A stretch of 64,000 bases of DNA. Source: an uncultured Methanomethylovorans sp. (GTDB taxonomy: Archaea > Halobacteriota > Methanosarcinia > Methanosarcinales > Methanosarcinaceae). Each line of letters starts with the position of its first letter. Position 1 is the first letter of the stretch. The translations under genes and the position numbers were made by a program. The stretch is taken from positions 2,790,001-2,854,000 of the forward strand of contig NZ_OY782870.1 of NCBI RefSeq assembly GCF_963678545.1, given 5' to 3'. Below, one piece after another: positions 26,780 through 36,657 of this stretch. The notes beneath the pieces were generated by a model. It saw nothing but the letters and a program-made list of their open reading frames with translations. It did no database searches and had not been told where the DNA came from.

Positions 26780-27016
26780 ATTACCGTAGTTGGAGTCACA
26801 ATGGTAAATGTATTGCCTGGAAAGGAAAGGGCAGCTTACAATGAATTGCACCGTATTGAAGGTATCAAGGACATATACCATGTTTTTGGAGAGTATGACT
26901 TTGTCGTAATTGTGGATGTAGAAGACCTCAGCACATTGAACAATATAGTAGATAACATCAGAGAAAATGAATTCGTAACAGCTACACAAACCATAGTTGG
27001 CGCAGAGCTCAAATAA
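26780..27016 (+). CDS. Lrp/AsnC-type ligand-binding (RAM) domain protein
   Basis: A stand-alone RAM domain, about 78 aa, beta-alpha-beta-beta-alpha-beta, with GKERAAYNELHRIEGIKDIYHVFGEYDFVVIVDVEDL as the family core. Such proteins lack the HTH of Lrp and may bind amino acids or partner with full-length Lrp. Start choice: AAGGAGGT (26765-26772) is spaced 7 nt from an in-frame ATT at 26780, giving the full first strand ITVVGVTMVNV. The first in-frame ATG is 26801 (with GGAG at 26792-26795), which would cut that strand in half. I list the ATT start, with ATG 26801 as the conservative alternative. Confidence 0.75.
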   Translation: MTVVGVTMVNVLPGKERAAYNELHRIEGIKDIYHVFGEYDFVVIVDVEDLSTLNNIVDNIRENEFVTATQTIVGAELK

Positions 27017-27100
27017 AAAGGGTGCCGAGCATATTTATATAATGTGCTTTTTATATAGATTATAAAGTTAGCTGACTTGCTTTAATAAGGATGATAATAG

Positions 27101-28969
27101 ATGGATATTCCAATTGCAGAAGAACTTGCAAAAAACCAGAAGTCAATAAGTGTAGCTGAATTTTTCGAAAAGAACAGGCAAATTCTCGGATTTGACTCAG
27201 CTCCCCGTAGCCTCATCACAACGATAAAGGAAGCTGTAGATAACTCACTTGATGCCTGCGAAGAAGCAGAAATCCTACCGGACATCCTTGTACAGATTGA
27301 AAGATCTGACAAAGACAGCGTGGTGATCATTGTTGAAGATAATGGTCCTGGTATAGTAAAGGAACAGATACCGAAGGTCTTTGCAAAACTGCTTTATGGA
27401 TCACGTTTCCATGCCCTGAAACAAAGCAGAGGACAGCAAGGTATAGGCATATCCGCATCTGTACTCTATTCACAACTGACTTCAGGGCATCCTACTAAAA
27501 TCATTTCAAAAATCGGACAAGGAAAGCCTGCACATTATTACGAGTTAATGATTAACACCAGTACTAACGAGCCCGAGATATTAAAAGAAGAAATAATTGA
27601 TTGGGACCGGCATCATGGAACCCGTATTGAACTGGAAATGGAAGCTTCTTATGTAAAAGGTAGAAGACAATCAGTAAACGAGTATCTCAAAGCAACAGCC
27701 ATAGTAAACCCTCATGCACGTATTAAGCTCATAGAACCGGATAAAAATGAGATCGTGTTCGAAAGGGCAACAGATAAGATACCTGTAGCTGCAAAGGAGA
27801 TACTTCCACACCCTCATGGGATAGAACTGGGAACACTCATGAAGATGCTCCGATATACTGAAAGGCAAAAACTGACACCCTTTCTCCGATATTCATTCTC
27901 AAAAATAGGCCACCTTACAGCAGAAGAGATCTGCAAGGCTTCAGGCCTTGACGGAGAGATGGACCCACATGAGATAAACAGAGACCAGGCAAGGAAACTG
28001 CTGGATGCCTTCGGCAAAGTGAAAATTATGGCCCCACCTACTGATTGCCTGTCTCCGATAGGTGAGAACCTGATCTACAAAGGCTTGGAAAAGGAAGTCA
28101 ATGTGGACTTTATTGCAACTACCAGCAGGACACCATCAGTATACTCCGGAAATCCATTTTTAGTAGAAGTGGGCCTTGCCTATGGAGGAGACCTACAAAA
28201 AGAAGACCGTGTGGACATCATGCGTTTTGCTAACAGAGTACCTTTATTGTATCAGCAAGGCGGATGTGTGACTACACATGCCATAGAATCCATAAAATGG
28301 AAACAGTATGGGCTCAACCAGCCAGGCGGAGGACTGCCAACAGGACCTGTTGCTATACTAATCCATGTTGCATCAACAAATGTACCCTTCACCTCCGAAT
28401 CAAAAGATGCTATAGCCGAAATTCCTGAAATAAAGGCAGAGATCGAACTGGCAGTAAAGGAAGTAGGTCGTAAGCTGAACATGTATATGAATCGGCAGGA
28501 AAACCTGAAAAAGCGCAGAGAAAAAGAGATAATTATCACCAAAGTGCTGCCAAAAATGGCAAAGAAACTTGCAGAAACACTGGATAAAGACGTACCTGAT
28601 ATCAATCCGGTTGTTGCAAAAATAATGTGTAACTTGCTTGTGAGCAGAAAGATAAGTCATAATGCAGATGGCAGTGCAAGGATCTCTATTATGCTCAAAA
28701 ACTTCTCAGGTAAGACTATAGATTGTACTGTTCATGAAATGGTTCCATTCAAGATCAGAGAAACTATCCCGGAACCTAAGACCATATCTATGGGCAATGA
28801 TTTTGATTATTTATGGAACATGTCACTTACTACGGGTTCTTCAAAGGCAGTAAGCTATGTTGTAGATACACTTTCCGATTCAGAAGCTGCAAAGTTCCCT
28901 CAAGTGATTGTGGAAGGACTTGATGAAGAACTCGTAACCGGAGCAAAGGCTATCAAGGGGCTGATCTAA
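27101..28969 (+). CDS. top6B: DNA topoisomerase VI subunit B
   Basis: The 622-aa ATPase subunit of type IIB topoisomerase, which relaxes supercoils and decatenates DNA together with subunit A. GHKL ATP-binding motifs: N-box [13 protein letters not shown] (about 44), G1 VEDNGPGI (about 83), G2 [13 protein letters not shown] (about 110). The H2TH and transducer domains follow (about 230-620). The stop codon directly abuts the ATG of top6A. Complete. Confidence 0.97.
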   Translation: MDIPIAEELAKNQKSISVAEFFEKNRQILGFDSAPRSLITTIKEAVDNSLDACEEAEILPDILVQIERSDKDSVVIIVEDNGPGIVKEQIPKVFAKLLYGSRFHALKQSRGQQGIGISASVLYSQLTSGHPTKIISKIGQGKPAHYYELMINTSTNEPEILKEEIIDWDRHHGTRIELEMEASYVKGRRQSVNEYLKATAIVNPHARIKLIEPDKNEIVFERATDKIPVAAKEILPHPHGIELGTLMKMLRYTERQKLTPFLRYSFSKIGHLTAEEICKASGLDGEMDPHEINRDQARKLLDAFGKVKIMAPPTDCLSPIGENLIYKGLEKEVNVDFIATTSRTPSVYSGNPFLVEVGLAYGGDLQKEDRVDIMRFANRVPLLYQQGGCVTTHAIESIKWKQYGLNQPGGGLPTGPVAILIHVASTNVPFTSESKDAIAEIPEIKAEIELAVKEVGRKLNMYMNRQENLKKRREKEIIITKVLPKMAKKLAETLDKDVPDINPVVAKIMCNLLVSRKISHNADGSARISIMLKNFSGKTIDCTVHEMVPFKIRETIPEPKTISMGNDFDYLWNMSLTTGSSKAVSYVVDTLSDSEAAKFPQVIVEGLDEELVTGAKAIKGLI

Positions 28970-30079
28970 ATGGCAAAGGAAAGATCACAGCAGAAAAAAG
29001 AACATGACGAGCTTGCAAGTAACCGCCTTTATGGCCTGACAGATACAATATATAAACAGTTTATGGATGGCGAAGTCCCGTCTGTGAACCTGCCAACCAG
29101 AACAAAAAATAACATCGAATATAACGACGATTCAGAGGTCTGGGTGTATGGAGACAGAGAAAGCGAACGCAGCGCAAAGACCGTAAAAGGAGCTTTCCAG
29201 TTGCTTAAAGCAGTGCATACAGTTGACTTCCTTGTCAAGAACCATCTTTCTCAAAACCGTGGTTCCACATTAAGAGAATTGTATTACATCTCCGAGAACT
29301 GGGATATTGCAAAGTTCCGAGAACAGCCTGAAAGTGACAGGCTTATAGAAGACCTTGAGATCATTACCGGATTGCAGAGAGAGTATTTCCACATGCGTCC
29401 CGAAGAAGATGGGGCTACCATGTTTGGACCCATTAGAATTAGGGAGGAAACAAAAAGAGGAGATCGGACGATACATTGCCAGGAAGATATCGGAGAAAGC
29501 GGTTATCAGATACCTTTCAATGTTGAAAATATTGAATTCCTTGACCATGATGCTGATTTCATAATAGCTATTGAGACTGGTGGTATGTATGCCCGACTGA
29601 TTGAAAATGGCTTTGATGAGAAGTACAATGCAGTACTTGTACACCTCAAAGGCCAGCCTGCAAGATCCACTCGCCGCATCATTAAACGCATGAGTGAGGA
29701 GCTGTCCTTACCCGTCGTAGTATTCACTGATGGTGACCCTTGGTCATACCGCATTTTTGCTTCTGTTGCATACGGAGCTATTAAAAGTGCACACCTCTCT
29801 GAATATATGGCAACGCCGGGAGCAATGTTTGTGGGAGTTCAGCCATCAGACATTGTGGAATATGAACTATCCACTGATAAATTGACTGATAAAGATGTCA
29901 GTGCATTGAGAAGCGAACTTAGTGATCCGCGCTTCAATACAGATTACTGGAAAGAACAAATAAATCTGCAGCTTGAGATTAATAAGAAGGCTGAACAGCA
30001 GGCATTTGCCGGGAAGGGTCTTGATTTCGTAACCGACAGATATTTGCCAGAGAGACTGACAGAACTTAAAGTCATTTAA
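28970..30079 (+). CDS. top6A: DNA topoisomerase VI subunit A
   Basis: The 369-aa Spo11-related cleavage subunit. The catalytic Tyr lies in [13 protein letters not shown] (about residue 106). The Toprim fold shows [12 protein letters not shown] (Glu, about 202) and [14 protein letters not shown] (Asp-x-Asp, about 252). It starts at the base after the top6B stop, so the two are co-translated. Expected to form an A2B2 complex in the nucleoid. Confidence 0.97.
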   Translation: MAKERSQQKKEHDELASNRLYGLTDTIYKQFMDGEVPSVNLPTRTKNNIEYNDDSEVWVYGDRESERSAKTVKGAFQLLKAVHTVDFLVKNHLSQNRGSTLRELYYISENWDIAKFREQPESDRLIEDLEIITGLQREYFHMRPEEDGATMFGPIRIREETKRGDRTIHCQEDIGESGYQIPFNVENIEFLDHDADFIIAIETGGMYARLIENGFDEKYNAVLVHLKGQPARSTRRIIKRMSEELSLPVVVFTDGDPWSYRIFASVAYGAIKSAHLSEYMATPGAMFVGVQPSDIVEYELSTDKLTDKDVSALRSELSDPRFNTDYWKEQINLQLEINKKAEQQAFAGKGLDFVTDRYLPERLTELKVI

Positions 30080-30106
30080 AAACTGCAAATCCTGCAGTTT
30101 CCTTTT
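30080..30106 (+). terminator. hairpin plus T4 after top6A
   Basis: AAACTGCA (30080-30087) and TGCAGTTT (30093-30100), perfect 8-bp arms, then CCTTTT. Confidence 0.6.
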
Positions 30107-30168
30107 GGCAGATCTAATATTTAAATAATAACAATGTAATATATTCCTCTATAAAGGAATATACTACA

Positions 30169-31269
30169 ATGAACGATACAGTTTCTCTTTATCTAAATAA
30201 TGTGTTAGGTACTCCAGCCGGATCAGTTGAGTCACGTATTGCAATGGCCATCTTCATATTTCTTTCTTCAATAATTATTGCTGCAATAATAGATTTCCTT
30301 TTTAAGAACGTTTTCATGTACTACGCCTCAAAAACAAAATTTGAATTTGATGATCTTATTATTGCGGCACTAAGAAAACCATTGTATTTGACAGTAATTA
30401 TTACAGGAACTATTTTCTCTTTGCATTACACAGACCTCTCAAGAAATTATACATACACACTCGATGGCTTAGGTCTTACTTCACTGTTTATTATCTGGAT
30501 TGTTGCTTTACTCAGAATAAACAAAATCCTCTTTGAAAACGTATTTCCACACATCACGAGTAAAACAGATACCCAGTTAGACGATGAACTACTGCCTTTA
30601 TTTAAAGGAATAATGAATATAGTAATAGTTTTCGTAGGCATTCTAGCGATACTTAATTTAATTTGGGGCATCAATGTTACACCTCTATTCGCATCGGCGG
30701 GAATAGCAGGTATTGCTGTGGCTTTTGCAGCACAAGACTCAATTGCACAGCTTTTTGGTGGTATATCCATATACTTTGACCAGCCATTCAAAAGAGGCGA
30801 CAGAATAGAATTAGAGAGTGGAGAAATAGGAATTGTACAAGAGGTAGGAATAAGAACTACAAGGATAATGAACCTGTACAACAACATGATAATTATACCC
30901 AATAGCATAATTGCCAATAGTAAAATCATCAACTACACTTCACCTCAATCCATAATGGTAGTAAAAATGACGATGGGTGTTGCCTATGGATCAGACGTGG
31001 AGAAGGTAAGAGATGTCCTATATGCAATAATTCGGGACATAGACTTGGTCCTTGACGACCCCGTTGCTGCAGTGCGTTTAGAGAATTATGGAGATTCAAG
31101 CCTTGATTTTGCACTTTACATGTGGATAAAAAACCCCGCAGACAAGATTAAACTAATAGACATGGTCAATAGCAGCATTAGTGAAGAGTTTGAGAAGGAA
31201 GGTATTGAAATACCATTCCCGACACGTACCCTTTTTATAAAGAATGAAGAAGAAAATGCTCCCAAGTAA
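30169..31269 (+). CDS. MscS-family mechanosensitive ion channel
   Basis: 366 aa, about five membrane helices. The pore-lining helix and MscS core are visible: LFASAGIAGIAVAFAAQDSIAQLFGGISIYFDQPFKRGDRIEL, with the Gly/Ala-rich TM3, followed by the beta domain (GEIGIVQEVGIRTTRIMNLYNNMIIIPNS) and an alpha/beta cytoplasmic vestibule. Opens under membrane tension to release solutes in osmotic downshock. Stands alone; potassium import genes lie 3-7 kb further on. Confidence 0.92.
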   Translation: MNDTVSLYLNNVLGTPAGSVESRIAMAIFIFLSSIIIAAIIDFLFKNVFMYYASKTKFEFDDLIIAALRKPLYLTVIITGTIFSLHYTDLSRNYTYTLDGLGLTSLFIIWIVALLRINKILFENVFPHITSKTDTQLDDELLPLFKGIMNIVIVFVGILAILNLIWGINVTPLFASAGIAGIAVAFAAQDSIAQLFGGISIYFDQPFKRGDRIELESGEIGIVQEVGIRTTRIMNLYNNMIIIPNSIIANSKIINYTSPQSIMVVKMTMGVAYGSDVEKVRDVLYAIIRDIDLVLDDPVAAVRLENYGDSSLDFALYMWIKNPADKIKLIDMVNSSISEEFEKEGIEIPFPTRTLFIKNEEENAPK

Positions 31270-31285
31270 GTTGAGAGTATTTTTA

Positions 31286-31603
31286 TTATTTGTAGGAATA
31301 AGATAATGAGTCAGCGATCCACTGACCATATTTATCCTCTGCATCTATTGGCCACCATAGTAGAGCAGGAAGATCGTAACTATGCATTGAGACTATAGTC
31401 TTTTTCACATCTTCCAGCATTTCAGAGGTTGTTTTTATTGAGAGTTCTATTTCCCCCTCTTCTTCCACATTTCCTTTCCAATTGTAGACGGAAGTAATCG
31501 GGTGCATGTTGATACATGCAGCAAGCCTCTTCTCTACAAGTGCATGTGCAATAGTTTTAGCTTGATCTATGTTTGCCGTTGTGGTATGTACTACAATTAT
31601 CAT
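31286..31603 (-). CDS. cutA: divalent-cation tolerance protein CutA
   Basis: A 105-aa trimeric ferredoxin-like protein. Marks: MIIVVHTTTANIDQAKTIAHALVEKRLAACIN and the aromatic core VYNWKGNVEEEGEIELSIKT, then HSYDLPALLWWPID. CutA proteins bind copper or other metals; their physiological role remains uncertain. Convergent with the MscS gene, 16 nt apart. Confidence 0.93.
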   Translation of the reverse strand: MIIVVHTTTANIDQAKTIAHALVEKRLAACINMHPITSVYNWKGNVEEEGEIELSIKTTSEMLEDVKKTIVSMHSYDLPALLWWPIDAEDKYGQWIADSLSYSYK

Positions 31604-31766
31604 CTAGTATCACATCTTCAGTTAATGCGCATATCAGCATATAGCATCTACAAAATCCAGAATCAGTTCATCTTTTGATATGACCACTATGATTTTCAGG
31701 ATATTAAGGAATTCTGACAGAAAACAGTTTATAAATAAAAAAAGAACGCAGATTTATTTCGATCCC

Positions 31767-32261
31767 TCAAATTTCTTTCTGCATCCAGATAATATCGAAG
31801 ACTACACCATTTTTCCTCGCAACTCTGCTGAATCTGCCACATTCAGTAAAACCATGTTTTTGATGAAAACGAATACTACCTTCATTAAGTGAAGAAATGC
31901 TTGCAAGAACATTGGAAACCCCACGTTTTTTTCCTTCGGATAGAAGGTATTCTAGCATCTGTGCACCAAGACCCCTGCCTGTAAGCTCAGGTTTTATAAA
32001 ATATGTGATCTCTGCCGTATGAGAAAAAGCTGGCATTGGGTTATGAGGGCGGAGCATGCCAAATCCTGCAAGTGTACCTTCACTGTCTTTTACTGTAATT
32101 GAAGAATAGTCTTTACACATATCGAGGAACATGCCAAAGAACTCATATGGCACCTTATGTTCCGGATACGCTGCAAAACTATGCTCAATGTAATGATTAA
32201 AAATATCGATCACATCTTTCTGGTCAGATGGACCTATCGGTTCAAGTAAATAATGAAACAT
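31767..32261 (-). CDS. GNAT-family N-acetyltransferase
   Basis: 164 aa, close in form to the phosphinothricin/L-amino-acid acetyltransferase (Pat/YncA) type. N-terminal DVIDIFNHYIEHSFAAYPE; acetyl-CoA pyrophosphate loop LTGRGLGAQMLEYLL (Q/RxxGxG/A type, about 95-109); C-terminal NEGSIRFHQKHGFTECGRF. Substrate unknown. Monocistronic between CutA and the CNNM gene. Confidence 0.88.
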   Translation of the reverse strand: MFHYLLEPIGPSDQKDVIDIFNHYIEHSFAAYPEHKVPYEFFGMFLDMCKDYSSITVKDSEGTLAGFGMLRPHNPMPAFSHTAEITYFIKPELTGRGLGAQMLEYLLSEGKKRGVSNVLASISSLNEGSIRFHQKHGFTECGRFSRVARKNGVVFDIIWMQKEI

Positions 32262-32466
32262 ATGTCCTCCATTAGTTTTGAGTTGGCGAAATATAGTATA
32301 GTTGCTAAACTATTAAAGTTTAGATACTAATCTAACTTTGTGCAAACAATGGATTAATGGAAGTTACAGACCCCTGCATACTAATCAATAACAAAGAAGT
32401 AAGAAAATAGTTAAGCGGTGTTCAATGAATTAGGTTTAAATTGTAACTCGTGTATATACATGTGAA

Positions 32467-33765
32467 ATGTCTTATACATTTGAGATAGTTACCATCATTG
32501 TTTTGATCATAGTCAATGGCATCTTTGCTATGTCTGAATTTGCCCTTGTTTCATCTAAAAGGACACGCCTCAAGCAATTAGCAGAGGAAGGAAATACAGG
32601 GGCATCAGCTGCACTTGAACTCTCTACTAAATTAACTCCATTCCTCTCAACGATACAGATAGGGATTACGCTTGTAGGAATCCTTGCAGGTGCGTTCGGT
32701 GGAGCCACAGTAGCAGAAGGTCTTGCAGTCTACCTAAAAGATTTTCCAGTTCTTGCCCCTTACAGCAATGCACTTAGTATCACTTTAGTAGTACTTGTCA
32801 TCACGTATCTTACCCTGATCTTGGGAGAACTTGTCCCAAAGCAGATCGCGCTCAATAAAGCAGAAATTATTGCCTCTAAGGTTGCAAAACCTATGCTGTT
32901 CCTTTCTGCCGCAGCAAAGCCCTTAGTAGTCATCCTGAGCTTTTCTACCGAAGCAGTTCTCCGAATTATGAGGGTCCAGAAGATCAATGGACCACCGGTA
33001 ACACAGGAAGAGATCAAGATCATGCTTGAGGAGGGAACCGAAGCAGGAGTGTTTGAAGAGGCAGAGCTGAGCATGATAGAAGGTGTGCTTGAAATTGGAG
33101 ATCTGAGAGTTGAATCGCTGATGACATATCGCACTGATATTATCGCTCTTGACTTGGACGACACCGTCAAAGAGAACCTGCAGAAAATGATACTGAGCGG
33201 TAGATCTTATTTCCCTGCATACGAAAAAAATCTGGACAATATTGTAGGCATGGTATCCGTAAAGGGCATCCTGGCAAAAATAGTGGAATCTGGTACTGTT
33301 GATATAAGAGAAAATATAACAAAACCTCTATTTGTACCTGAGGCAATCTCGGTTCTGAAACTTCTTGAACTGTTCAAGGAGCTTGGAGTGCATATTGCCC
33401 TAATCACTGATGAGTATGGAGGAATCCAGGGGATAATTACCTTGCATGATATTCTTGAAGCTATCGTAGGCGACGTCAGATCTCTTGGAGAGCCTGTGGA
33501 AACACCTGTAGTGGTAAGAGAAGATGGTTCCTGGCTTATAGACGGAGATATGCCTATTGATAAATTAAAAGAGATCCTATCTGTAGATGCCTTCCCGGAA
33601 GAAGAGGGGGGATATTATCGAACCATTGCAGGATTGATCATGTACGTCTCACAAAGAATACCAAAAACGGGAGACTACATAGAGCTCAAAGAGCTACGTT
33701 ATGAAGTAGTGGACATGGATGGCAATAGAATAGATAAGATACTAGTTGAGAAAATACCTAAATAG
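32467..33765 (+). CDS. CNNM/CBS-domain membrane protein (CorC/HlyC-type)
   Basis: 432 aa. CNNM (DUF21) transmembrane domain (about 1-190, opening SYTFEIVTIIVLIIVNGIFAMSEFALVSSKR and including GELVPKQIAL), then a CBS pair (about 210-335, ESLMTYRTDII and ITDEYGGIQGIITLHDILEAIVGD), then the CorC/HlyC domain (about 345-430, DGSWLIDGDMPIDKLKEIL). Members act in magnesium, sodium or cobalt homeostasis. Old annotation as hemolysin is misleading. Adenosine-nucleotide sensing by the CBS pair is a family property. Confidence 0.92.
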   Translation: MSYTFEIVTIIVLIIVNGIFAMSEFALVSSKRTRLKQLAEEGNTGASAALELSTKLTPFLSTIQIGITLVGILAGAFGGATVAEGLAVYLKDFPVLAPYSNALSITLVVLVITYLTLILGELVPKQIALNKAEIIASKVAKPMLFLSAAAKPLVVILSFSTEAVLRIMRVQKINGPPVTQEEIKIMLEEGTEAGVFEEAELSMIEGVLEIGDLRVESLMTYRTDIIALDLDDTVKENLQKMILSGRSYFPAYEKNLDNIVGMVSVKGILAKIVESGTVDIRENITKPLFVPEAISVLKLLELFKELGVHIALITDEYGGIQGIITLHDILEAIVGDVRSLGEPVETPVVVREDGSWLIDGDMPIDKLKEILSVDAFPEEEGGYYRTIAGLIMYVSQRIPKTGDYIELKELRYEVVDMDGNRIDKILVEKIPK

Positions 33766-33780
33766 GTAGATATTCATTGA

Positions 33781-34323
33781 CTATATATCTGTATCAGGAT
33801 TTGCAAGCTTCTTCTGAATGAACTGGGCAGTAATTTTGTTTCTTACTACAGGGCAATTATCAAGCATAGTTTCCATCCGCAGAAGAATTGAGAAAAGAGT
33901 ATCAATATCTCTAGCAGATAGCTTTTCCACTTCCTCAGCCATATTCTGATTCACCACTTCATGATAAGCAGTATGCCAAAGGAAAGCATCCATTCCACGT
34001 TCTGTCAATCTGATAAATACGGTTTTCCTATCCCCTTCTGGATTAGCACGCTCAATGTAGCCTTTTTCTTCTAGCTTTTTTGCTGTTTGGGAAACTGCAC
34101 CTTTAGTGATACCAAGCCTGGATGCTATTTGTGACATCCCTTCTTCCGGATAACGGCCTGCCATATCGATCAGATGAACTTCAGATGCATATAGAAAAAG
34201 TCCATGGCCAATATCAACTGGTTCTTTTTCAATTGCTGCAGCTTTATTTAGAACCCTTGTGATCATATCTAGAATATTAGAAGCAGTTATTGCAGAATGA
34301 GGTTTAGCAGAATTGTTTACCAT
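33781..34323 (-). CDS. MarR-family transcriptional regulator
   Basis: 180 aa. Winged helix at about 60-130: MSQIASRLGITKGAVSQTAKKLEEKGYIERANPEGDRKTVFIRLTERG. Flanking helices form the dimer. The start codon (34323) touches a perfect 10-bp-arm palindrome (34324-34347), so it very likely represses itself. It is convergent with the CNNM gene and divergent from the KimA-like transporter, which is a plausible second target. Confidence 0.9.
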   Translation of the reverse strand: MVNNSAKPHSAITASNILDMITRVLNKAAAIEKEPVDIGHGLFLYASEVHLIDMAGRYPEEGMSQIASRLGITKGAVSQTAKKLEEKGYIERANPEGDRKTVFIRLTERGMDAFLWHTAYHEVVNQNMAEEVEKLSARDIDTLFSILLRMETMLDNCPVVRNKITAQFIQKKLANPDTDI

Positions 34324-34347
34324 ATATACAATATAGATATTGTATAT
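34324..34347. promoter_or_regulatory. perfect palindrome abutting the MarR start codon
   Basis: Arms ATATACAATA (34324-34333) and TATTGTATAT (34338-34347) with a 4-bp spacer TAGA. MarR proteins bind palindromes of this size. The position would cover the transcription start of marR. Confidence 0.75.
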
Positions 34348-34618
34348 ATCTAAATAGTATCACTATTGATTAAATCGATAAGAGGATAAGATATTAATAG
34401 CATAGCAAGGTTAGTTAAGTTCCGTATTTATTAGGAGTTTGTTTCACTCTAATTCTTACATCACATAATCAAACTGTTAGAAAATAAATGGGGATGCATA
34501 GAGTTTTTATTATCCTTTTGATATAATGAAAATGTTTTTTGAACAAGTACTTAAATCAAATAGCTGGCTTTGCACCTATCTAAGGATTACAGGAAAAAAA
34601 ACGTCTGGTGGCATAAGA

Positions 34619-36604
34619 ATGCAAAATGATGAAGAACATGGTAGTAAATTAAAGGCTCTAAAAACTTTAATTATCGGAAAACCTCGTAATCCTTTTGACT
34701 CCGACATATTTCATAAGGTTTCCTTGATAGCTCTTTTTGCATGGGTTGGTTTGGGTTCTGACGCAATGTCTTCTGCCTCATATGGTCCAGAAGAAGCATA
34801 TTTGGCATTGGGAAGTCATGTTTATCTTGCCATATTTGTAGCACTGAGCATCGTCCTGACGATCTTTGTGATAAGCACAAGCTACTCCCAAATAATAGAA
34901 CTATTCCCCACCGGTGGTGGTGGATATTTAGTTGCAAGTAAGTTGTTATCCCCCTCCCTCGGTATGATATCCGGTTGTGCGCTCCTTATAGACTATGTGC
35001 TCACGATTGCTATTTCAATAGCAAGCGGAGTAGATGCCATGATGAGCTTCCTGCCAATGAGCTTGCATATATTCAAATTAGGATTTGCTTTTTTTGTAAT
35101 TGTGGGAATTATTTTGTTAAATTTAAGAGGAGTTAAAGAATCAGTTATATTTTTATTACCTATATTTGCATTGTTCATAATCGCTCATGTGATACTTATA
35201 TTATATGGCCTTGCCACTCATATAACAATCGTGCCAACAGTAGTAAGTGCTACAACTACTGACGTCAAAAGTGTACTGTCAGGAGCAGGTCTTTCTGGTT
35301 TGCTCTTTCTTATTCTGCATTCATACAGCATGGGTGCAGGTACATATACTGGAATTGAAGCTGTAAGTAATGCTGTACCAGTGATGAGAGATCCTAAAGT
35401 GAAAACAGCAAAAAGAACCATGCGCCTCATGGCAATTTCACTTGCATTCATGGCAGCAGGGCTGATGATCACATATATATTATATAATGTAGCTCCAGTA
35501 CAGGGAAAAACCCTCAATGCCGTCCTATTTCAAAATATTACGAGTTCCTGGGGACCTCTTGGTCACTATTTTGTAGTAGCCACACTTATATCGGAAGCAG
35601 GGCTGTTGTTTGTAGCAGCTCAGACTGGATTTTTAGATGGACCAAGAGTCCTTGCAAATATGGCATTGGACAGATGGGTACCTACCAGATTTGCAACCCT
35701 GAGTGATAGGCTTGTGACTCAAAATGGTGTTCTAATAATGGGAATTTCGGCTTTGGTCATGGTTTTCCTTACCCAAGGTTCGGTCAAGCTCCTTATCGTA
35801 CTTTACAGTATAGCAGTTTTCATAACATTCATTCTATCTCAGGCAGGAATGGTACGCCATTGGTGGAAGGTAAAAAAGGAAATCAAAGAATGGAAGAGAA
35901 AATTTATCATTAATGGAATAGGCCTGATTCTGACAGTTTTGATATTGTTGTCTGTAATAACCGTTAAGTTCAACGAAGGCGCATGGGTGACACTCCTGAT
36001 TATTACAGCCTTTGTAGGAGTGGTAGTCCTAATAAGGCGTCATTATGACTCTGCATCAGTTTTAATCAAAGAACTGAATGCCAAGTTCATTATTTCTCCA
36101 CACTGCATGAACATCATCAAAAATGATACACCTGATAAGGCCGATATGCAAGAAAAGACTGCGGTACTGCTTGTAAACGGTTATAACGGTTTGGGAATTC
36201 AAGCTTTGTCCAGCATATTCAAGCTGTTTGACTGCACCTACAAAAACTATGTGTTTATACAAATTGGTGTAATAGATGCTGGTGTGTTCAAAGGAGTGGA
36301 AGAGATCCAAAAACTCCAAGCTGAAGTAAGTGAGGGTGTCGACAAGTATGTGAAGTTGATCACATCCTATGGATATCATGCAGACAGTTTTACTTCAGTG
36401 GGCACTGATGTTGTTGAAGAGATCACAAAACTAGCGCCAGCCATTTTGGAGAAATACCCCAATGCTGTATTTTTTGGCGGACAGATCGTCTTCCCGGATG
36501 ATTCAATGATCACTAGATGGCTACACAACTACACTGTATTCGCATCACAGAGAAGACTGTACAAGGATGGAATTCCGTTTGTAGTTTTACCAATCAAAGT
36601 ATGA
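34619..36604 (+). CDS. APC-superfamily permease, KimA-like potassium importer
   Basis: 661 aa, about twelve membrane helices plus a C-terminal cytosolic domain of about 150 residues. The N-terminal GSDAMSSASYGPEEAYLAL (about 50) and ELFPTGGGGYLVASKLL match KimA/YdaO-type APC transporters, some of which import potassium by proton symport. Amino-acid permease is the alternative. GGTGG lies 7 nt before ATG 34619; an in-frame ATG at 34526 would add 31 residues without membrane or family features. Directly followed (53 nt) by kup on the same strand. Confidence 0.8.
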   Translation: MQNDEEHGSKLKALKTLIIGKPRNPFDSDIFHKVSLIALFAWVGLGSDAMSSASYGPEEAYLALGSHVYLAIFVALSIVLTIFVISTSYSQIIELFPTGGGGYLVASKLLSPSLGMISGCALLIDYVLTIAISIASGVDAMMSFLPMSLHIFKLGFAFFVIVGIILLNLRGVKESVIFLLPIFALFIIAHVILILYGLATHITIVPTVVSATTTDVKSVLSGAGLSGLLFLILHSYSMGAGTYTGIEAVSNAVPVMRDPKVKTAKRTMRLMAISLAFMAAGLMITYILYNVAPVQGKTLNAVLFQNITSSWGPLGHYFVVATLISEAGLLFVAAQTGFLDGPRVLANMALDRWVPTRFATLSDRLVTQNGVLIMGISALVMVFLTQGSVKLLIVLYSIAVFITFILSQAGMVRHWWKVKKEIKEWKRKFIINGIGLILTVLILLSVITVKFNEGAWVTLLIITAFVGVVVLIRRHYDSASVLIKELNAKFIISPHCMNIIKNDTPDKADMQEKTAVLLVNGYNGLGIQALSSIFKLFDCTYKNYVFIQIGVIDAGVFKGVEEIQKLQAEVSEGVDKYVKLITSYGYHADSFTSVGTDVVEEITKLAPAILEKYPNAVFFGGQIVFPDDSMITRWLHNYTVFASQRRLYKDGIPFVVLPIKV

Positions 36605-36657
36605 AACAAGTTTGTTAAAATGGAATAGATATAAAGCTTTAAACAGGAGACTAATTA

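Noticed and set aside
30447..30932. 161-codon antisense frame in the MscS gene
   Set aside because: A shadow of the well-supported channel gene; no start signal or known domain.
34526..34618. Upstream ATG as the start of the KimA-like transporter
   Set aside because: The extra 31 residues have no family features, and a better ribosome site precedes ATG 34619. Kept only as an alternative.
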